A DNA stretch of 64,000 bases from Talinum fruticosum (Eukaryota > Streptophyta > Magnoliopsida > Caryophyllales > Talinaceae), in NCBI GenBank assembly GCA_021018815.1, contig JAITYX010000007.1, forward strand, positions 682,001-746,000, read 5' to 3'. Below the pieces are notes generated by a model. That model saw only the letters and a program-made list of their open reading frames with translations, was not told where the DNA came from and searched no databases. The stretch's first letter is position 1; each line of letters opens with the position of its first letter. This document shows positions 46,901 through 61,900 of this stretch, in pieces. A program made the position numbers and the translations under genes.

Positions 46901-49900
46901 TTGTGTTTTAGCCTAGTGCGATAGTAAAAATGCCCCTACCTTCTACGATCAAATGTGCAAAGTATATATGCTAAAATCATATTCAACAAAATTTATTATA
47001 TCATATCAAAAAATTCTGATGTTGCCTTTGTATTCTCGTCGATTCCATTTAAGGGGCACAGAACTTATGAAGTCAATGAGGTGCCCTTCTAAATGTTGTG
47101 CATGTGTGTTGTTCAGAACTCAGGTGATGATGTGTCATGATTCTCTGAGAGCGATGGTAAAAATGCCCCTACCTTACTCCTGGCTTTAGCATATTGTTGC
47201 CATTGTGGAAGGCATGTGGCTGGTTCCTGATTGCCAACTAAGATTTGTGTTGCACATTCTCAAGTTAAAATTTAATCTTTTAGGTTGGGCATTTTGGGCT
47301 ATTTCATTTATTTTTATAGCCTTGATGACAAAGGATAGCAAACAGTCCTAGTAACCATCAGGTGACATGTGGGCCAATCCGTGCCCGACAGGGTGATTGG
47401 GCTGGTCCTGGACTTGTTGAATCGGACCTAACCACATTCATAGTGGTCCCATTCGGTCTGGTTTTGGGACAAGCCAAATACGGTTAGCCAATTTTAAAAA
47501 TTATGTTTTAAAGTTATTTTTGTTCATATTTTTAAAAAGATGTCAATTTTTAAATTTTTATAATTTTAAAATATTTTTAAAAGTTATTATTTGAAAATAG
47601 CAATTATTATTTGTCTTTTTAATGTAATATGGGGAAAAACTAACAAGTCAGCAAAGGAAAAAATTGAAATATTTAATTCGTTTTTGGGGGTAAGTAATGG
47701 GTTTGCTCTAATTGAACATTTTAATTTAAAAACCTAAACATTTATATTTAAATAAATTAATTAAGTGAATAAAATTAATTAGCAAACTAATTGTTGCCTA
47801 ACACTTAGGAGTTTATATTTTATTTTTAAACCAAAATAAATTTATCTTACACGACATCCAAGTAGAAATATTTAGCCAAAATATGATATAGAATCATGAA
47901 CTATACTTAGTTGCTATTTATTATTTAACCTTACTAAAAATATGGACCACTCTTGAGGTGGACGTTCCAAAAGTTATATGAACTATTACTCTTAAAATTT
48001 ATTACTCAAAACTAAATGAACTTCGCAAGAAGAATTTATTAACAAAACCATTTAACAAAAATAAAAACATTAAAGAGTAAAAAGTTCATTTGCGAAATTT
48101 TATCTTACATCCAATAAAAAAATTAGCTAATGATATATATGATGTAAAGTTATAAAGTTATAAACTATGCAAATTATTGCATACTACCTTTCTTAATAAA
48201 ACAAAAAGAAGAAGTTTTCTTGAAAATGGTTGGGTTCATAAACAGGGTTCGGCCTGGTTCTATGTAATTAATTACATCATCTCATTTCTCTGCTCTTTAT
48301 TGTAGGAGTTCTATACAGAGATGTTGGAGAGATATCCCGTGCAATTGATGCTTATGAGCAATGCCTCAAGATAGATCCAGATTCACGCAACGCAGGCCAG
48401 GTATTTCATTTGCAATGTTTAGCTGTACGGTTATCTAAGTCTACAGTTAGATGCTTTTCTGTGGCGTTTGCATCAGCATTAGCCTATTTAGTATTCCTAG
48501 TTGCTTTCCGATCGGATGTATTGATTGTGGAGGATAGCTTACAATATGAAACCTTAATGTGTTTATCAATAAGCTTATCTAGAATGTTGGAATTCAGTAA
48601 AGTCTTTTTTTTTTTTTTTGCCTTATTTGGAGTTGTGGGTTGTAATTCAATATTTCATTTTGAAGTTGTACCTTGTCAGATGCTTTTATTTGGACCTCAA
48701 CTTCAGTTTGTTGCCAGCAAGAAACTTCAGGTTCTGCTTGGGGAGGGTCTGTGCTCTTATGGCATATTGGTGAATGCCTGATTGGAGAGAGAAGGATTTC
48801 AGATGACTTCTCTGTTTCCTGTCTTCTGTGTATTCTGAACTTGTTCGTTAGTATTTTTGTGAAAGGATGAGATTCTGGAAACTAATCTGTACATAAAAGA
48901 GGGATGAGAAAGGGGGAAATAAGGCTGAAAAGGGAAAGGATGAAGTTGTCGGGTTTTAAGTTCAGTGTCCTGTGTCATCTGTTTATTGGCTTTAATGCTG
49001 AAACTTTCTAATGTTATGCGGTTTTCTATCAGAATCGGCTACTTGCTATGAACTACATCAATGAAGGGGCGATGATAACCTCTATGAGGCTCACAGGTTT
49101 TTGCAGCCCCTATTTTCTGTGTTTCTTGTTGTTATGACTGTTGGAAGATGCAATAGCGAATTATGCTTGTCAAGCTTGCTTGCAGCATATGATTGTTCTG
49201 ATATACAGGTTCTATGATGATTCCAAGAGAACTGAACCCCAAGTCTTTCTGTCTGCCATAAGAAAATGAAACCTATTAGACTATCATAAATTGGAATCGC
49301 TGAATGTATGAACTGCCGAACTCTTCTTTACTGAGAATCTATTTGGTATTGTCTTAACATAAATAACCAGAATGACTCTTGCGATTTTTTAGACAAGCAA
49401 TGAATTATTTGATGCCATAATGTGGATATCATAGAGTTGATTGCTTCATTTTGTTTAGACCATTCATTGCTCTTAACTAAATCTTTAGTTGTAGGATATG
49501 CTTTACCTATTTCTGGAGTGATCACACCCTAGTATCCGATGCCAAATATCTTCAGTTCTTGTTCTTCTGAAAATATAGATTTTTAAAGGGATTTAGATGT
49601 TGAAATCTTCACGTGAAGAATACCCCCAACCACTGAATCGTGTAATAACAAATGGTCCTCACTTTGAGCAGTCAGAGCATTCAACAAAAAGCTCTTAAAC
49701 CCTGGATTTTGTCATGAATTTGCAAGTGTATTTTAGGATAATATTGGATAAAATGGAATGTATAATCTAAGCGTGAGTTTGTTTTCAAAATTTCACATTC
49801 TGATTCATCTATTTGATCAGATATAAATTTTGTCAAACATGTGCTGCAAAGTGCTTGCGTTGAGGTCTTGGAGAAGTTGAAATTGTATTTTTTAATGTTG

Positions 49901-52900
49901 ATTGAACTTCTTAAGTGGAAGTACCTCCGGTGATCGTCTTTTCAAGAAAATGTTATAGTAGCACATACTTGCGGTTGCTTGTAGTAGCGCAACATTGCTT
50001 GCTATATGTTATGTGAAAGTGAATCTCCATTTTTACACTGAAGCTTTAGAGTCATTGCGCTGTATAGAAAAGCTTTAACATTCTGTCTTGTGATGTCATC
50101 TGAATTGGGCTATGCACCTGCAGAGACTGGGGCAAGCGGTTCATGAGATTGTATCCACAATATACATCATGGGGCAACTTAAAAGATCCAGAACGGCCAC
50201 TTGTTGTTGGATATGTTTCCCTGATTATTTTACGCATTCTGTGTCATATTTCATTGAAGCACCACTTTCTCATCATGATTATGCAAGTTACAAAGTTATC
50301 GTTTATTCAGCTGTTGTGAAGGTATGCCATAATTGAGTTTTAAGATGTACTTTTCAGATAGCTTATTGTTATTGCTCACACCCCGTCTATTTTTTATTTA
50401 TTATTTTTTTGGTCTGACAAATGGTGTAATCCCTTTTTGGATGCGAGCGTTTAAGTTAAAAGCCCTCCCAAGTCCGCTTCTATGGTTCAAACATGTGTTC
50501 TCCTCCTTACCAGGGTGAAGCCACTATCACCGTAACTCAACATTTTGTGGGTCAACCCCCACCCCCTCTATGTTCATATGTAATTGCTTCAGTTGAGATT
50601 CTTTTTCCCAGATTATCCATTTTGTCACTTCATCCATAGACATAATCAATTTGTTCCTTCCAAAAATATCAGAAATAGAGGAGTATTTATAGCCCAAAAG
50701 CTACTTGTAGAATAAGAGAATAATATACTATGTTGACATACTTAAGATATACATTCTTGACCTCGATAAAACTAGTATAAGCTATGCTATGCTAATAAAG
50801 TACCTTTAAAAGTTACATAATTTTTTTTCCTTACTGAAATAGAAGTATCTTGAGACTTGTACATTTGTTTTTATAAGTATAGATCACAAGCTTTGTATTT
50901 CTTTCCTTGTTCTCACATTATTCACCACCTGAGGTGGGAAAAAACGCTTGACCAATAATTTCATAGAAATTAAAAGGATAAGCATCATGTTAGGTAGACT
51001 AATTGGAAGATCTTTAACAAAACTCCTCCAGAGTTATTTGTTTTAAAACATGGTTTTTAATGAAGAGTGCTTGAAAGCTCGTGATGGTGAAGTGGTTAAA
51101 GGACTGGTGGCTGAAAACTTCATGCCTTTGGGAGGAGGTTTTTGTTCGTCTTCAATTGATGTAACTAATTTTTGTTCGTCTTCAATTGATGTAACTAATT
51201 TTGTGAATTACTTTTAGGTTGTAATTAGCTTTTGCTGGCAGCATCCTATCTATGAATAAATATATCTTCGTCCTTTCCTATAAAAAAGAAAGCTCATTAT
51301 GGTTAAGTTGAATGCATTGGTAGAGTTTACTTTTGGAAACCAGATGTGGAATCATGGATTTCTCAACAATCTGCTTTTATACTTGAATTTTACAGGTCCA
51401 TGTGGACTTTGGGCTGTTCCAACTCATCCACAAATTTTACTTTTTTTGTAACTTTATTTTACAAGTTCCTCTTCTAGTAGACTGCCACTAAATCACTAAG
51501 CAAGTTTACTATTGTTGTCCTTCGCTGCGTGGTTCATACATTCAAAAGCATCAAATCCCTCTTGTTCTAAAAAATCAAAACACATCGAAATGGTACCAGC
51601 CATACTTAATAATAGAAGGATTTGGCAGAAATATGTAAATTGTCCCTCTTAAAAGATTATTCCAGAATAAATGGGCACTAGTTAGGAGAGGTGTGCCAGC
51701 AGCAAGCAAAGCAAGGTTATTATATACCTCAGGAAAGCCCGACCAGAACCACACGTGCAAGTTTCCTGCATGTGGCTCGCCCGTGATAACTTCTTCGAAT
51801 TTTTCCTGTTCATGTGCTTTAATAGAACCCTGCTCAATTCTTGGGTTCAATAAATCCTTGTTTAGGGGAACAAAGAATTCTCCACCTCCTTTACTTGCTT
51901 AACCTTGGCATTTTGTACGAGCATTTTCGCTGAGGTAGAACCTTATTTTACTTGTTCCATTTTTACTTATTTGTGTATTTATTTCAATGATTTATCAAAA
52001 ACTATATTAAAAAGACACCAAGGGGTACCCATATATATACACAAGAGGGGCAGTTACAAAAATCATGCCTTGAAGCTCTACTACATAATATTATCTACGC
52101 AATGCTAAAAGAGACAACCTTCGACCACAATTGAGCGCTTGACTCCAACTATTGAAAATTCTTTAAAAATAGAGCCTGAAATCTTGAAATGGAAAAGCCT
52201 TGCTCTAGTTAATCCACAAATATTCCTATTTCCATGTGCTCCACAAGATAGCTAGAGAAATTGACTTCAAAATTGCAAGAACCCAACACTTCTTCGTTCT
52301 TATTCTCTACTGTGCGAAAACATCTATGGCATTTGAAAGTCGAACACATCTAACCCTCGTCAAGGAAAGAGACAAATTCCAGAGCGAAGAGACCCAGTGG
52401 CTATGCGAACCGATTCTTCCTCCTTGAGGCTCATGGAATACTCACTCAAGTGCTTTAGCTGTTCTTATTCTCATGGCTTCTCAGCTCCTTGTGTACAGTT
52501 CACTGATATTTCTTGCATACAGTTGGTAGACTTGTCTCTTGAACCACAAATTTGGGAAGGCATTCCATAAATACGCTTCAGTTGTACCTTTCAGAAGTGT
52601 GGTTTGATAGCACCCAAATCATTGGTTTGATGAGTTGAGCCAACATATGTTCTAAGTTGTCAACAGATAAACAAGAGTACATTAAACATAATTCATTCCA
52701 GTTATTATGGATAAAACAATAACTCTGGGTTATGTGCGCATAACTAATGAACATACAATGAAAAAGTGCCACTGTAATGTGGTTTACTGATTTGTAATGA
52801 GTCCAGCCTGGCTGGAAATTGGCAGCTTGGCTTCAGTAAAAGTCCAATGACGATGGGGATGGTGGAGATGATGGAGGCTAGTGGACATGGATTGGTATGC

Positions 52901-55900
52901 GACATTAAGGAGCAACTCCATTTTTGTCAATGGAGTTATGGATCAGTCTTTAGGGATGCCCACAAAATCAACTTTGTTGCCATGTTGATGGAGTTTTTTC
53001 TAGTCAACGCCAAATCCTTCTCGAAAATTCTCAAAGTAACCTAGTGTAGGAGGGGTACTTGCAGCCTACAAGAACAAGAAAAGGATCTAGTGTCATAATA
53101 TACATAAAGTACTAAAGTCTTGACTATAATAAATTGACTATTCTAGTATCTACTGTCTAATAAGATACCTAATATACCCACCAAAGTATAAACCCTGAAA
53201 AGTTCCGATTATCTGTCGAGATCTGTAAATGTGTGATGCAAAATATACTACCATATTATCGCTTTGAACAATTTATTTTTGCAGCAAAACCTTTTCTTGC
53301 GTCTCCTGAAAAAAAAAAAAAAAAGGGCCTGTAGGATGTCACTTTATGCGGCAGGATAAGGTTGTACACAAGCTGACTACCCTGAACTCCACTTGGTAGG
53401 ATATATAATTAGTGGTGGTGGCTGTTATCTATGCTAGAATTCATATTGTCATGTTTGTACTCTCTGCATCTGAAAAAGTTTTCTGTATCCTAGTTTTAAT
53501 TGTCTTGAATAGGCAGGCGGTAATGAGACCGAGCTGTCGTGCCAAGCGCCCGTGTTTTGATCGATCAATGTTTGACTCAGGCTCGAGTTAAACCGAGCCG
53601 AGCTCAGCATTGCTCGACTAGGTTTGGTTCAGTTTAGATCAATTACTTCATTCTTTTCTTGAATACTTGTGTGGAGAGTATAAAATCACCATAATTTCTT
53701 TTAAACTTTATTTCTTGAATCTACTGCAAAAATATTGAGTTTAACTTTGATATCGCCTTGAATTTGGAAACTTTTTAAGCCAAAAAAGAGGAAAAACGGA
53801 GCCAAGCCCGAGCTGGTGCAATATCCATCCGAGCTGAGTCGGAGCCCAAGCCTAAACTTTAAAGGCCTGACAAGGTTTGAGCCGAGCTCAAGGCTGGCCG
53901 TTTCAGATTGGCTCGTTTACACCCCAGTCTTGAGTTGATTGTGCTAAAGTAAAGTCATTCTATGCGTATAATGCATGGCTATGGCAACTCATCAATGTTC
54001 CCAAACCCCGCTTAGATTGTATTGTGGCTAGCTAGATGTATGCTGTCATACCCCTATAATTGAACTGCAGAGAGGCTGTCTCTATCTAGAGTTGAAGGTG
54101 TTGACTACTAATTCAGAGCCAAAAAAGCAGAGGATTGTAGATTTGATTCACTACTCTCAAACATATTGTTGTGGGTTACTTTGAGCTTTTCCTAATGTCT
54201 TATATAAAATTAACTCAACTAGAGCAATTATTATATGATGGGAGGGAGTTTTTCCTTTGTCTTGTTTCCATGATATTTGTTAGTCATTCTCATTGACAAT
54301 GCTATCTCTTTGCTCACACAGGGGTGGAATGCATAGATCACATCTTTTTAGACGTTATTGGTGATTGGGAATTAGGATACATCACATTAGTGGGATCTTC
54401 ATTAGGTGGTGGGGTGATTAATTTCGTTTGTCAAAGTTTTGATTCAAAATTTGAGAAAATGGCCTTTTACTAAGCAATATTCCTTGTTTAAGAATGGATT
54501 GTATGGTTCTCTATAGGTTTTCCTGTGTATCATTGACTTTCTAGTACCTTGTGTTTTTTGGGATTAACAAAAAAGACCCCGACTTTTGTGCATTAATTGT
54601 TGACTACCCTGACATAATGATTTTCTTAATAATAAGGTGACAAATCAGTCAAAATCACCTCTTATTTACTCAACTTAATGGGTGCTATAGTTTCTTAACG
54701 AATTTTTATGAAAGGTAGTTTGGGGAACTTTCATCATAAGAACCCCTCCAATTCCTTTGATAAGAGGTAAGTTTCAGGTTGAATTTGTCACCTTACTATA
54801 AAAATTCATTATGTGAAGGTATGAAAAGATTAACATAATCTATCAAAAAAAAATTGTAAAGTGGGGTTCTTTTCTAATTAATGTAAAAATAAAAACACAG
54901 CTTACTGAAAATTCAAATCCTTTTTTTGGCCTGATTTCACATTATTTTTAGGCAACATAGGCTTGCTCCATTGGCAGTTGGCTTCTTTTTAGAGAATTGC
55001 CTAGATAATTGTTCTGTTAATGTTTTCTAATGCTATGCTATAATATCTATCTAAGTTTTCTACTCTTGTTACAGGCAGATGCCAAAACATTGAGATTTAG
55101 AGAGAAGGTCATAACGAAGGGTGGGATTTGGAGAGATATATATGGCATAGATGAGAAGAAGGTTGCTCAAATGATTAGAGAAGATGAGGTTGATATTTTG
55201 GTAGAACTTACTGGGCATACAGCAAATAATAAATTGGGAACAATGGCTTGCCGACCTGCTCCAGTGCAGGTGAGATTGAAAAAGGATAATATTGTCTATG
55301 CTTTTGTTTTCCTATATTTGTTACTTTTTTTCATGGTCTCTAAAATTTTACGTGAAACATGAACATATCTTTCTGATGTTTCTTTGTGTTTTTGTTATTT
55401 GTGAAGACATAGTATTTTGTTTTTGTTAACATGCTGTTTTTCGGTTGCATCTGATTATATTTCTCGACGAAGGGAGCAAAGAGAAGTGAAAGTATATTTT
55501 GTATTTTTGATATTTAGATGAGTCAGGTTTTTTTGACAACAGGGCACAAGTTGTTCTATGTGTGACTTCTTTGCTTGTTTGTTGCTGCTTCATTCACTTT
55601 ATTATGAATTTTCTTTTGTTTAGGTGACCTGGATTGGCTACCCAAATACAACAGGTTTACCCACCATTGATTACAGAGTTACTGATGCATTGGCTGATCC
55701 TCCAAATACAAAACAGAAGTATGTGTGGTTTTGCTGTACCGCTCATTTGTCACAATTTAGTCTTCTTTTGCTATGTTTTATTTCCTTAGTATTTTGATAA
55801 ATATGGTGCTAGATGATAGTAACCTTACTCTATCTATTTATAACAGGCACGTCGAGGAGTTAGTTCGATTACCAGAATCTTTTCTCTGTTATACACCTTC

Positions 55901-58900
55901 TGCAGAGGCTGGTGCCGTTTCTCCTGCTCCAGCTCTTAGTAACGGATTTGTGACTTTTGGAACTTTTAACAATTTAGCGAAGGTGTCTTGTGCTCATAGC
56001 TTTTATTTCTTCCATATTCTTTTTTTATGTTATAATTATTAATCTTTTGGGGGTGGGGTGTGGATGGTGCGTTCCTTTTCACTGAGACTTGGCCAGTTTA
56101 TGTATTTAATGGGGCTTAATTTTGTTGTCCTTTTTCCTCACCAGATAACACCTAAGGTTTTGCGAGTCTGGGCAAGGATATTATGTGGTGTGCCAGATTC
56201 ACGCCTCGTGGTCAAGTGTAAACCTTTTTGCTGTGATAGTATAAGACATAGGTTTCTTTCAGCATTAGAGCAGCTGGGAGTTCAACCTGCACGTGTTGAT
56301 CTGTTGCCATTAATTCTTTTGAATCATGATCACATGCAAGCATATGCGCTTATGGACGTAAGGTAAGATTGATGTTTCTACTGCAGAAGCTTCAGATCTA
56401 TTTAAGTTGGATTATAGATGTTTGCAGAATAATTGTATAAGCTCTCCTTGGTTCACAAAAATTGCGTATAGCAGGTTTGAATTTTAGTAGTTTAAAGAGT
56501 AGTGAAGGTTGAGAATGCAAAGTATACTCTGATAGTAGGGGAACCTTTCATGGACGGGAAAAGGCCACCTGAAACAGTGCAGCTACCATAGACTGACCGG
56601 AGCCTACTTTCTGTGCCTTACATTGGGGTGACTTTTAAAACAAAAAGATTGAGGAAAATGTGTTAAGAGAAATCAAAACTGTTGGGTACAGACAACATTC
56701 TACAAATAGGCTAATTACATCCTGAAGTAAAGGATGGACCCAAATACGTGCTAATGGGTGACTGTCTAGTCTCAGAAATACTAAAGTCTTTATCTGTTAT
56801 CCTTGATTTGCCCATGAGATGTTTCCACCTGTCAAATACTCTTCTATCTCTGTTTTCGATTCAAATCATCGGGGAAGAAAATAAAAAGGCCTGAGGAATA
56901 ACCCTTATTGACCTTCTGTTTCTCGTCTCCAAAATTTAACCACTTTATTTACAACTAAAGAAGAGCTCCAGTGATTGAAAACCAGCTCCATAGGATCTAT
57001 AGCAAATAACAACTAAGCAATAAGGGATGCATGGATTCTAGATCTGGTTTGCACATGGAGCACCTGTTGATTCAGATTTACCCCTCCTGGAAGTTATTAA
57101 TTGTCAATATTCTACCCTTTCATGCATCCCAAATGAAGAAAGCACTGCCGTAGTACTGGATTTCCATGAAAGCTTTCAAGGGAACTTTTATCTGATATTG
57201 GAGAATCTTGGGAGTGGGAAGGAAGCAAAGCTATGAGATTTGAAATATAGGATTGGCTAGTTGCATTGAGACTTCACTTAATGTAACAGTAGCAGGTGAC
57301 AGGTTCTTCAAAGAGGACCTATTAAGCATATGGAAGGTCAGGCAATTATCAACCAAAAGGCATTCAGAACAAGAACCAGAGATGAATGATAAGATCTAGG
57401 TTCTAGAAGCCTACTCATGTATATCTCTATCCACAGCTCATATGTTGATGTAGAACTATAAAAAATGCATACAACTTAATCGTGCATTTGAGGAAGGGGG
57501 AGTCAGCACAGTTGTCCAATTTCATCCACCTCCCTTGAACTGTGAATTGGGATCTTCATGCCCAGCTATTCTTCTTTGAATCAAATTTCAAAACACTTGA
57601 GATATATATTGTTTCAGTTCCATAAAACTAGCTTGCTGATGTGCAACAGCTTAACTCATTGGGCCATTAAAATTGCAGACGGCCAAAAAATTGTAAAGCA
57701 AATTTATAGTCTACTACATCCATCTAGTTTTCATGATAATCCCAAATGGCCTTCTAATGCCCTTTTTGACCATGATCATGACAAGTAGTGCATTACAGTC
57801 CCGAACTTCATTTTCGGTAGGAAGCATTCCTTGACCAAGATAACTCTGGGCCTACCATAGAGAGGGTGGTTGAAGGCATGCTATGGGCTATGATTTAGTA
57901 TATAGTCATCATAAAGTACACCTGCAGACAAATGTACTGATAAAAGCAGATTTTATATGTGTGTACATGTTAGGTCAGGGGAATAAAAAGCTAAATGAAC
58001 CATGATCTTGCTGATTCAATTAATCCTCTCTTAGCTCTCACCCAATATTTATGTCGGTACAGTGTAATTGAATGTGACTGTTCTTTTTAGGTGATCAAAT
58101 TTTTTTGTCATTGTTGAAGATGTTGGGACTCTGATTGTTACACTAAGAAACTGGGTTAAGCTATTGACCTTTTTGAGTTGATAAGATTGGCCTATATTTC
58201 TTTGCATTTTTCTCAGCTAATGGGAGAAAAGATGAAAAAGAAAGCTCCCTTACTGAACAAACAACTAGGCAAACTAACAATTACAGCCTTACCCTGGGTT
58301 TACCTGGTACATACTAGAACATCTCATGGATGCAGGGTTGTAAGCTTGGTTCTGGGGAGGTTGAGATGTACATTGCACTAACCCATAAAAAGCATAGAGG
58401 TAGTTTCAAAATACACATAAGAAGATCTTTGAGAAATGTTTTGAAGGTAGCTAAAACAAATCAAGTGGAGCAAGAATATAGATGATGAAGAAATAATGAA
58501 ATAGAAAAAGAGAGGGCTATGGCATTCATACGTATTAGAGAGGAAAAGACAGGTATTGCTAAAGACTTAAAAGGGTTCTGAATAAGTACAAATAAAATAG
58601 GAGAAGGTCAATGATGTGGGAACAGGACTGCTCAAGTGAAGTAAAAAAAAAAAAAACATTGGATATGTGCTCAGCCAATATTTGCCTGCTTCTTTCCTTC
58701 CTCTCATATTATAATCTTTTCAGTCCTCACTGAGGTGTCAGGGCACCTCTTTTGATGTTCTTGGATCACCTAAGTTAGCTCATTTTGAGTTTAGTTGATC
58801 CCTTTCAAATTTAAATTTTAACTCATTGCTTGCCCTGTGCCTTGCTGAGACATAACCTTGGGGTGTTGGACTGGTCTGGTTTGATTTGATATTTGCCTCT

Positions 58901-61900
58901 TGTCTTAAAATATTCTCTTTAGTGATCCTTACTGTTCTCTCCTCTATTTAGCTTGGACACTTTTCCATATGCTGGGACAACCACAACATGTGAGTCACTC
59001 TACATGGGAGTTCCGTGTATTACCCTGGGTGGCAATGTACATGCTCATAATGTTGGCGTTAGTCTTCTCAAGAAAGTTGGTAAGCAGATCCATCCCACAC
59101 TTAATAGTTTGTTATTGTTAATTTTGTGCATTGATTGATTGTACCTCATCATTGCTCTCTTTATTTCCTGCTTCAAAGTCAATTCTATATAGTAGTCATG
59201 CTGACATTGGCATTTTTGCGTCTTGTTTGGTATTTGGCTACCATAAATATCATATGCTATGTTGCTTCCACTCAATGACCAAATTACTAACATGGTTACA
59301 TGTCTAGACGTTGAATTTAAGTTGAAAGTTTATGTGTTTTTGGTCCAAGTTATAGTGTTAAGTGTCCATAGAATGCTGCATGATTCAAATAACTTTTTTG
59401 ATTAAAAGGTTTTTTTGCTATTTTAGTTATGAATTTGTTTGAGTGTGATGTCCATTGTGGATGCCATATGGCCTTCAATTAATGAATTCATCCTTTATTT
59501 CCACAAAAAAACAAAAAGAGATGTGTGGCATGAGTATCCAACACCAGTGCTTGAGGTCAAGTGAAAGAGTTATTAATCATCTTGATTCAATTTTGGATTT
59601 TGTTTTTAAGCTTGATTTTTTTCTTGACACTTGTGTGAAGTTTTCTTAAATGTATATGAGATGACTGCTGAGTCGGCTGTTTCACACTTCAAATCCAATG
59701 CTCGAGTAGGGTGGCAATTGTCAGTTGTTTGAACTTCTCATCAATATGATGGTATATGGTGTATGCAATGAAACTGATACCTGAAGAAGCATTTAGGGTA
59801 TAAAATTCAATAAAAGAAAGTCAAAAAAAAAAAAGAAACACTCTGCATTAATGAAGAAAGTAATTCTGAGAAATACGAGATCCGAATTATCAAAATAGAG
59901 ATGCCAAATTCTCTGCTGAATATTGAATATCTTGTTGATATCGTATTCAGTACTTGAGTGGCGTTGAGAGAATCCGACCCTGCCTGCCAACCTGACATGA
60001 AGTTAAAGGCTGGTTTGGATTGAGGAGAGATGGATCAGGGTCAAATTTGGATTGACTTGACGAACATGATTATTTAACAGGTGAAAACCTGAACCTGATT
60101 ATTTTAAGCACCATACTTGACAATGCTTTTGCTTACATGTATATTTTAAACTATTGAATCTAGCATTCCATACCTGACAATGCTTTTGCTTACATGTATA
60201 TTTTAAACTATTGAATCTAGCATTCCATACTTGACAATGCTTTTGCTCACATGTAGACCCGCGAATTCGGTCGGGCGGGTTAAATGCGGGTCGGATGTAT
60301 TTCGGGTTCAGGTTCGGTAAAATACGGGTGGTCGTATATTAAGTTATACGGGTTTTGGATATTGGGTCGCTTAGACCGCCTTTTTATCACTTCTTTTCTT
60401 TTATAAATTATAAAATCCCACATTTTGCTTGAAATTGCCTATAGTTCTATGGAAAAGCATAACATTTGTATTTTCCGTAAAGGATATTGAAAAATTCAAA
60501 CTTTCATCATGGTATTTGCGTGAGGATTACATTGAGTCAAGCGACTTTATCCATTTAAATAAGGCCAATGAAAGGTTGGGGCACGGGCTGGATAATAATG
60601 AGTTGTTTTATTAGTGATTCGTTTAGCCTCTATTTGATTCTAAGAAAATTAGAAGGAAAGAAAAAAAATTGGAAAATGAATTTTTTCCCTTGTTTGAATT
60701 GAAGAAAAAGGAGAGGAAAAAACTTTGATGGAAAAACTCATGGAAATTTTATCAATTTGGTCAATGATATTTTCCTTCCAAAATTGAGAGGAAAATGGAA
60801 GAAAAATTTGACAAAGAGAGAGAAATGGAGAAAAGAGAGAGAATTCTATTAAGTAATGTCATTAAGAAGTTTCTCTCTTCTCTCAATTAATCAATGCTAT
60901 TGAGTATTTTTTCTCTATTTTTCCTTCTATTTTTCCTTGAACCAAACACAAGAAAAAAAAAAATTTTCCTTAACTTTTTTCCTTATCACTTTTTTTCCAT
61001 TTAAATTTTCTTTCCAACCTATTTTCTTATAATCAAATAGAGCCTTAAGGTTATGATATTTCAACTCTTCTATTAAACTAATTCACATGTTATACTTATA
61101 TTAAATTTATTATAAATAGTAATAAAGATTAATATTATAAGGAGGTTTTTATGCATATCTACTTTATTTTAAAATAGATCAAGAAAGATTTAATAACCGA
61201 CCCATTTTATTCACTACGAAAATTTTGACTTCATTTTAACCCGATCCGGTGCCCATCCTAGGCGCTATAATTTTAGTACGGCTAAAACAATTTTAAATAA
61301 ATAAGAATTAGAGATTTACAATAAACGAGAATTATTATTTTTAATTATAACATCAAAAATTTAAATTATTATAGTAATATTATTTCTATAAAAGAAATAT
61401 ATTATTTCTATAAAAGAAGTATATTATTTCAAATGTGACCGAGCATATTCAATTCATAAAAAATACAACAATGTAACTTATGCATTTTTAATATTTTTAA
61501 TATATCACACCATTTGAAACTCGAATATATTTCGTTGAAATTTTACTATGTATAGTTTTTGTATATAGTTTTTTTTGAATGAGAAATAAGGTGAGAAAAG
61601 AAATAATATTAGTGTTTGTAAATTGTTGCTATGGTTCTCGCAACGTCTCTCCAAGCGATGTGATATAGTAAATAACCATTAATAAAAGTATGATGAAGTG
61701 AAAGTATAAAACATTCCATCAACAAGCCACAAAGTTAAAATTATTGTTTTTATTGCCTTGACCCAACGGGTTCAGATCGGGCTTGACCCACTAATTTGTG
61801 GGTTTTTCGCGTTCAATTTTTTCTGGTTCAGCTTGAGAAAATCGTGTTTAAAACCCAAAATTTTCGGATAGGTTCGGTAGAGTTTCCTAGTCGAGTCAGC

